This document shows, piece after piece, positions 3,852 to 7,060 of a stretch of DNA of 7,060 nt. The notes below the pieces were generated by a model. The model searched no databases. It was not told the origin of the DNA and saw only the letters and a program-made list of their open reading frames with translations. Made by a program: the position numbers and the translations under genes. The first letter of the stretch is position 1, and each line of letters starts with the position of its first letter. The stretch covers positions 1 to 7,060 of the forward strand of contig CAKUZC010000056.1 of NCBI GenBank assembly GCA_934718145.1, given 5' to 3'. The DNA is from an uncultured Eubacteriales bacterium (GTDB lineage: Bacteria > Bacillota > Clostridia > Oscillospirales > Acutalibacteraceae).

Positions 3852-5015
3852 TTATCCAGCCTCAAATTCCTTCGCCTCTTTCTTCATCTGTTCTTTAATT
3901 CTTTTTTGGCTAGAAGATCCTGTTGGTCCATTAGTCACATTCTCTCCACTTTTTTCTTTTTCCAACATACTGGATATGTTTTTCCTTAAGTTTCCGTCAT
4001 CGTTATAAAGCATCTTATATAAATCATCATCTTTTGAAGTAGGTGCGACTTTCCATGATTTCGGACCATTGGTGGAATCAGTTTTATAATTTGCTGTTCT
4101 CCTACGAGAAGCTCTCCGCGGCCTATCAGTTGGATTGTTTGAACGTTCAATTCCTTCTTTCTCTAATAATGCCTCAGGTGAGGTACAAGTGGTCGTAAAA
4201 TTTGGACTGGTGGGATCATTTTGATACTGCTCTTGTGGACTTGCACTATAGCTGCCTTCACTAAGTGTTAGCGGCTGAATTTTTTTACGCATCAAAGAAT
4301 TTTTAACACATCCCATTCCTTTTATTAGTTCTCTTCTTAATTTTAATTTCTTCTTTAAGTCCTCGAAAGTAGTTTCAACGCCGAGTTTTCCATGCAGATA
4401 TTCAATGTATTTTTTAAAACTTATGCTTGATGGAGGTTTTAAAAAATATCCTAAGAAATGTATATCTTTTCTTGAAGCTGCTTTTGTAATCCTTTTATCA
4501 ACATACTCAACAGGATTAGAAATTACAGCGTGTGTTTTTTTAGTATTCGATTTTCTTCTTTCATTCAACTCAAAAATAGCTGACGTCATAGTGTTTAGTT
4601 CCGGCAGAAGTATAAAATGATGTTCGGAGCCAATATTAATTATAAAACAGTTCGCAGTATTAACTTTACCAATTTTTTCTGATATTCCCCATCCTAAAGA
4701 CCAATTTTGTTTATCTATTGCTTCTAGTATAGTTGAAACATCAGTTTGATTTAACCCAATTGATTCGCCAAGCTGTTTTGTGTAAGGATACAAATACGGG
4801 CAATTATACCCCTGAGGCATCATTTGTACATTATTTAAATTAATACTATCTTTTATATTATTGAAATTAATCCCATATGGTACTAAAAGACGATGATGGC
4901 ATTTTTCATCGAGTGCAATTGCCATATTTTCATTATACAAACCATTGATTTTCCAATAATAATTCCAATTTATGTCATCAATAGCCTCCAAAAAAGCTTT
5001 TTTTCTAAATCCCAT
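3852..5015 (-). CDS. Unknown protein, 387 residues, with N-terminal internal duplication
   Basis: ATG at 5015-5013 is chosen because SD AAGGA lies 9 nt upstream and the promoter at 5087-5059 places the transcript start near 5052; the longer frame from 5087 would begin in the -35. I do not recognise the family. The N-terminal region has two related units: residues 9-48 (LEAIDDINWNYYWKINGLYN through HHRLLVPY) and about 97-141 (LEAIDKQNWSLGWGISEKIG through EHHFILLPEL). Both share LEAID, NW-x3-W, and a His-His followed by hydrophobic residues and Pro. A basic helical part follows at about 213-250. The C-terminal 140 residues are Ser/Thr/Pro/Asn-rich and basic (RPRRASRRR), ending in a charged helix (QKRIKEQMKKEAKEFEAG). 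No signal peptide or membrane segment. It has its own promoter and terminator. Confidence 0.88.
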   Translation of the reverse strand: MGFRKKAFLEAIDDINWNYYWKINGLYNENMAIALDEKCHHRLLVPYGINFNNIKDSINLNNVQMMPQGYNCPYLYPYTKQLGESIGLNQTDVSTILEAIDKQNWSLGWGISEKIGKVNTANCFIINIGSEHHFILLPELNTMTSAIFELNERRKSNTKKTHAVISNPVEYVDKRITKAASRKDIHFLGYFLKPPSSISFKKYIEYLHGKLGVETTFEDLKKKLKLRRELIKGMGCVKNSLMRKKIQPLTLSEGSYSASPQEQYQNDPTSPNFTTTCTSPEALLEKEGIERSNNPTDRPRRASRRRTANYKTDSTNGPKSWKVAPTSKDDDLYKMLYNDDGNLRKNISSMLEKEKSGENVTNGPTGSSSQKRIKEQMKKEAKEFEAG

Positions 5016-5035
5016 AAAATCACGTCCTTTTTTTG

Positions 5036-5047
5036 TTAATATATTAA
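5036..5047. promoter_or_regulatory. Palindrome downstream of the right twin promoter
   Basis: TTAATATATTAA is a perfect 12-bp palindrome about 5-16 bases after the expected transcript start of the 387-residue gene. The left twin has a different inverted repeat at the matching place (2606-2621). It is AT-only, so a chance match is possible. Confidence 0.35.
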
Positions 5048-5058
5048 AATACAATAAC

Positions 5059-5087
5059 ATTATATATATATACATATACGAAGTCAA
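5059..5087 (-). promoter_or_regulatory. Strong sigma-A promoter, right twin of a matched pair
   Basis: TTGACT (5087-5082), a 17-nt spacer and a perfect TATAAT (5064-5059). It drives the 387-residue gene with a leader of about 37 nt. About 40 bp match the promoter at 2573-2613 on the opposite strand, so the module between 2574 and 5087 is entered from both ends by near-copies of one promoter. Confidence 0.85.
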
Positions 5088-5114
5088 GTATTTTTTTATA
5101 AAAATAACATAAAA

Positions 5115-6152
5115 TTAATTCTGAGATTCCAATGAGGGCTCGCTGAATTCAAATTCGGGATAATATTCTTTCGTTTCGTTATTTCTGATAACAGATGATT
5201 TATTTTTCTCCAAAAGCTTCGTAATTGCGTATATGTCAATCCATATTTCATTATTGCACTCTTTTTGTGATTCATCAAAAATAAGCTGTATTCCCCAATG
5301 CAAATGATTTTCTTTTATATTATTTACGTTCTCTTTTTTACTGTAACCCGTTCTTCCCACATAACCGATTACATCTCCCGCCTTTACAACACTTCCTTCC
5401 TTTAGATCCATATGAAAAGGCTTGTTTTGTCTTAAATGAGCGTAGTAATAGTATCTTTTTTTGTCAAAACTCCTTATGCCGACTCTCCAACCGCCATATT
5501 GATTCCATCCCATAATTTCCACTGTACCTGACTCTACGGCAATTACCGGTGTTCCTATTGCAGCCATCATATCGTGACCCAAGTGAGGTCTTGAATATCC
5601 ATAAGATCGTGAAGCTCCGAAATCGTCATAGTGGCAAAAAGGAAAAGTTTTAGCTATTGGAGAAAAAGCTTTTAATCCATACACTTCTTCCCATGATGTT
5701 TCTTCATTTTCTTTTTTTGGTTTTCTCTTGATTTTATATTCTCCCAAGAACTCCTTCAACACAGCTGAATAGACTTCATGATAATAGTTATAATTTTTAA
5801 AATTTTTTGAAATTTCTTGAATCGAAATTTTGGATTTTAGCTTTTCTATTATTTCATCCATGTCTTTTTCTCTGTACTTTTTAAAATCGCCTCCGTATTT
5901 TGCTCCTAGACATGCAAGTATTTCAATCCAATCGAGCTTTATTTCTTCTCCGTGGGACTTAATATCTTCACGCATAGCTTTTTCCATTGCTTCGTATGTA
6001 GGGTTAAATTCAGCATATTTTATGAAGTTTTTATTTTCATGCGCACCCACAGCAAAATGATTTCCATTAAAAAAAAGTAAAGCAAATATTCCTATCATAA
6101 GTACCGCTGTGACAATGTAGGTGTATTCTTTTTTTATTTTCAAGACAAACAA
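5115..6152 (-). CDS. Membrane-anchored M23 family metallopeptidase
   Basis: A 345-residue zinc endopeptidase expected to cut peptidoglycan cross-bridges outside the membrane. A membrane segment (about 11-29) anchors the protein. Residues about 40-140 form a helical region (FIKYAEFNPTYEAMEKAM, WIEILACLGAKYGGDF) that I recall from clostridial M23 proteins. The LytM/M23 domain spans about 175-295. Its zinc ligands are H190-x3-D194 (HLGHD) and H285 of the HLH motif (H283-L-H285), and H238 (YYAHL) is the second active-site histidine. GTPVIAVESGTV and VVKAGDVIGYVGRTGYS are typical domain strands. The start is TTG at 6152-6150, 10 nt after AGGAG, since no in-frame ATG fits. The gene has its own promoter. 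The acidic C-terminal 30 residues are probably disordered. All catalytic residues are present. Confidence 0.92.
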   Translation of the reverse strand: MFVLKIKKEYTYIVTAVLMIGIFALLFFNGNHFAVGAHENKNFIKYAEFNPTYEAMEKAMREDIKSHGEEIKLDWIEILACLGAKYGGDFKKYREKDMDEIIEKLKSKISIQEISKNFKNYNYYHEVYSAVLKEFLGEYKIKRKPKKENEETSWEEVYGLKAFSPIAKTFPFCHYDDFGASRSYGYSRPHLGHDMMAAIGTPVIAVESGTVEIMGWNQYGGWRVGIRSFDKKRYYYYAHLRQNKPFHMDLKEGSVVKAGDVIGYVGRTGYSKKENVNNIKENHLHWGIQLIFDESQKECNNEIWIDIYAITKLLEKNKSSVIRNNETKEYYPEFEFSEPSLESQN

Positions 6153-6186
6153 AATTTCTCATCTCCTGGAATTTATAAGTTTCTTA

Positions 6187-6217
6187 ATTATATGAAAAAG
6201 AATTCGGCAAAATACAA
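6187..6217 (-). promoter_or_regulatory. Candidate promoter of the M23 peptidase gene
   Basis: A perfect TATAAT (6192-6187) lies 35 bases before the start codon. The best -35 is TTGTAT, at a long 19-nt spacing. GGCAAA and TTTGCC arms (about 6204-6237) form an inverted repeat around the -35. The -10 is convincing; the -35 is not. Confidence 0.4.
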
Positions 6218-6259
6218 GTTAAAATAAATATTTGCCAGCATACCTAAGAATTTTATTAC

Positions 6260-6292
6260 AAAAAAATCCCCGATACTTATCTGTATCGAGAA
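6260..6292 (-). terminator. Intrinsic terminator after the ferredoxin gene
   Basis: Minus-strand arms 6292-6283 and 6276-6267 form a 10-bp stem with G-U pairs and a 6-nt loop, followed by seven T residues (6266-6260). It lies 23 bp after the ferredoxin stop and isolates it from the M23 gene downstream. Confidence 0.85.
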
Positions 6293-6314
6293 TGTAAAAT
6301 TTTAAGTAAAATAA

Positions 6315-6533
6315 TTAATTTTGCTCTTCTTCAGTTTGTTCTTCTAATGTAATAGCACTTACCGGACAAACATCATGCGCTTCCATAGCTTTATCTTTTA
6401 AATCTTCTTTGACTTCATCTACTATGCATTCAGATTTATATTCATCGTTAAGTCTAAAAAGTTCAGGACAAATATCTACACACATATTACATCCTATACA
6501 AGCTTCTTGATCCACTTTTACAACATTTTTCAT
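6315..6533 (-). CDS. Single-cluster 4Fe-4S ferredoxin
   Basis: A 72-residue cytoplasmic electron carrier. The cluster ligands are C12, C15 and C18 (ACIGCNMC) and C56 (DVCPVSAI), the pattern of one-cluster ferredoxins such as those of Thermotoga and Desulfovibrio. C22, which follows as DICP, and C36 are left over and could form a disulfide, as described for that family. The second CxxCxxC motif of two-cluster clostridial ferredoxins is absent. The C-terminus is very acidic (LEEQTEEEQN). SD AGGG lies 8-9 nt before ATG, with its own promoter and terminator, so it is monocistronic. The redox partner cannot be inferred. Confidence 0.95.
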   Translation of the reverse strand: MKNVVKVDQEACIGCNMCVDICPELFRLNDEYKSECIVDEVKEDLKDKAMEAHDVCPVSAITLEEQTEEEQN

Positions 6534-6571
6534 AATATCACCCTTTTTTAAAATTTTAAACGCACTTAAAC

Positions 6572-6600
6572 ATTATATACATAATAATACTTATTATCAA
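6572..6600 (-). promoter_or_regulatory. Sigma-A promoter of the ferredoxin gene
   Basis: TTGATA (6600-6595), a 17-nt spacer and TATAAT (6577-6572), close to consensus. The -35/spacer junction contains ATAATA-AG-TATTAT (6597-6584), a 14-bp inverted repeat. It loosely resembles Fur/PerR-type AT-rich boxes but matches neither well. Confidence 0.8.
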
Positions 6601-6834
6601 CAGTAATTATTACCGTACTACTTTATAAATGATTTAGGGGTGTTTTACAGATATTTTTTAAAGTGAGTTTCGGAAATATAAAACATTATTTGTAAAATAA
6701 AGATTATAATAAGGAATATTTTAACGAAAAAATCTCAAAATAATAATGTAATCAATGAAATATATCTTAAATTGCAAAATCAGTATTTTTATTGATTGAT
6801 AAAACTCATTTAAAACGAGAAAGGAGAATAGTTA
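6601..6834. other. Divergent intergenic region between ferredoxin and spoVT
   Basis: About 230 bp of very AT-rich DNA with no coding frame of note. It holds the spoVT SD (AAAGGAG, 6821-6827). In Bacillus subtilis spoVT is transcribed by sigma-G, but no clear sigma-G or sigma-F promoter pair was found here by eye. Confidence 0.5.
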
Positions 6835-7060
6835 ATGAAAGCAACAGGAATAGTAAGAAGAATAGACGAACTAGGACGAATTGTCATACCTAAGGAAATA
6901 AGAAGAACACTTAGAATCAGAGAAGGCGACCCTTTAGAAATTTATACAGATTCTTCAGGAGCGGTTATATTTAAAAAGTATTCTGTCATGGGAGAATTAT
7001 CACAAATTTCCTCAGCTTATGCCGAAATACTCTGCAGAACTCTTGAATTACCCGTTTTAA
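6835..7060 (+). CDS. spoVT: Stage V sporulation regulator SpoVT (5' part)
   Basis: The first 75 codons; the gene continues past the right edge (the family is usually about 180 residues). SpoVT is an AbrB-type DNA-binding regulator made in the forespore that tunes sigma-G-dependent genes. The SpoVT/AbrB domain fills residues 1-50: MKATGIVRRIDELGRIVIPK, EIRRTLRIREGDPLEIYTD, then VIFKKYS, nearly identical to Bacillus SpoVT. The linker to the C-terminal GAF domain begins near residue 53. ATG follows AAAGGAG at 7 nt. It marks the host as a spore former and this end of the window as core genome. Confidence 0.95.
   Translation, partial: MKATGIVRRIDELGRIVIPKEIRRTLRIREGDPLEIYTDSSGAVIFKKYSVMGELSQISSAYAEILCRTLELPVL

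Noticed and set aside
5016..5087. N-terminal extension of the 387-residue protein to 5087
   Set aside because: It would start within the -35 of a strong promoter whose transcript begins near 5052. ATG at 5015 has a proper SD.
1..7060. CRISPR array, IS element, integrase att site, tRNA or rRNA
   Set aside because: No regularly spaced repeats, transposase or recombinase frames, terminal inverted repeats or tRNA-like cloverleaf were seen by reading both strands.

Overview
The window is AT-rich and reads as an anaerobic, spore-forming low-GC Bacillota (Clostridia-like). The reasons are the start of spoVT at the right edge, a clostridial-type single-cluster 4Fe-4S ferredoxin, AGGAG-type ribosome binding sites, and promoters of the TTGACA/TATAAT type. 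No rRNA, tRNA, CRISPR array, transposase or integrase is visible.

Left part (1-1003): the edge of a phage- or ICE-like replication module on the minus strand. It holds a 45-residue membrane peptide, a phage-type single-stranded DNA-binding protein, and the first 25 codons of a probable replication protein. The gene-free stretch upstream (764-1115) has promoter and terminator signals for two overlapping opposed RNAs. Its layout resembles antisense-RNA-controlled attenuators of plasmid replication operons.

Second part (1003-2522): a toxin-immunity cassette on the plus strand. A short MuF-like (phage minor head protein) segment is fused to a barnase-type ribonuclease. An intact barstar gene follows, then a duplicated toxin tail and a second, dead barstar with a lost start codon and an in-frame TAG. 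The cassette lies between two nearly identical 44-bp terminator repeats.

Third part (2570-5090): a module of unrecognised genes entered from both ends by two promoters that share about 40 bp. From the left come a 42-residue peptide, a perfect parS-type palindrome (2790-2805) and a 184-residue protein. From the right comes a 387-residue protein with an N-terminal internal duplication and a disordered, basic C-terminal half. The two sides converge on opposed terminators, and a candidate small RNA (about 3537-3728) lies between them.

Right part (5115-7060): probably core chromosome. It has a membrane-anchored M23 peptidase and a ferredoxin, both on the minus strand with their own promoters, then spoVT starting divergently and running off the edge. 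The window therefore seems to cross from mobile DNA into core genome. The third part, with parS and the twin promoters, is the least explained.
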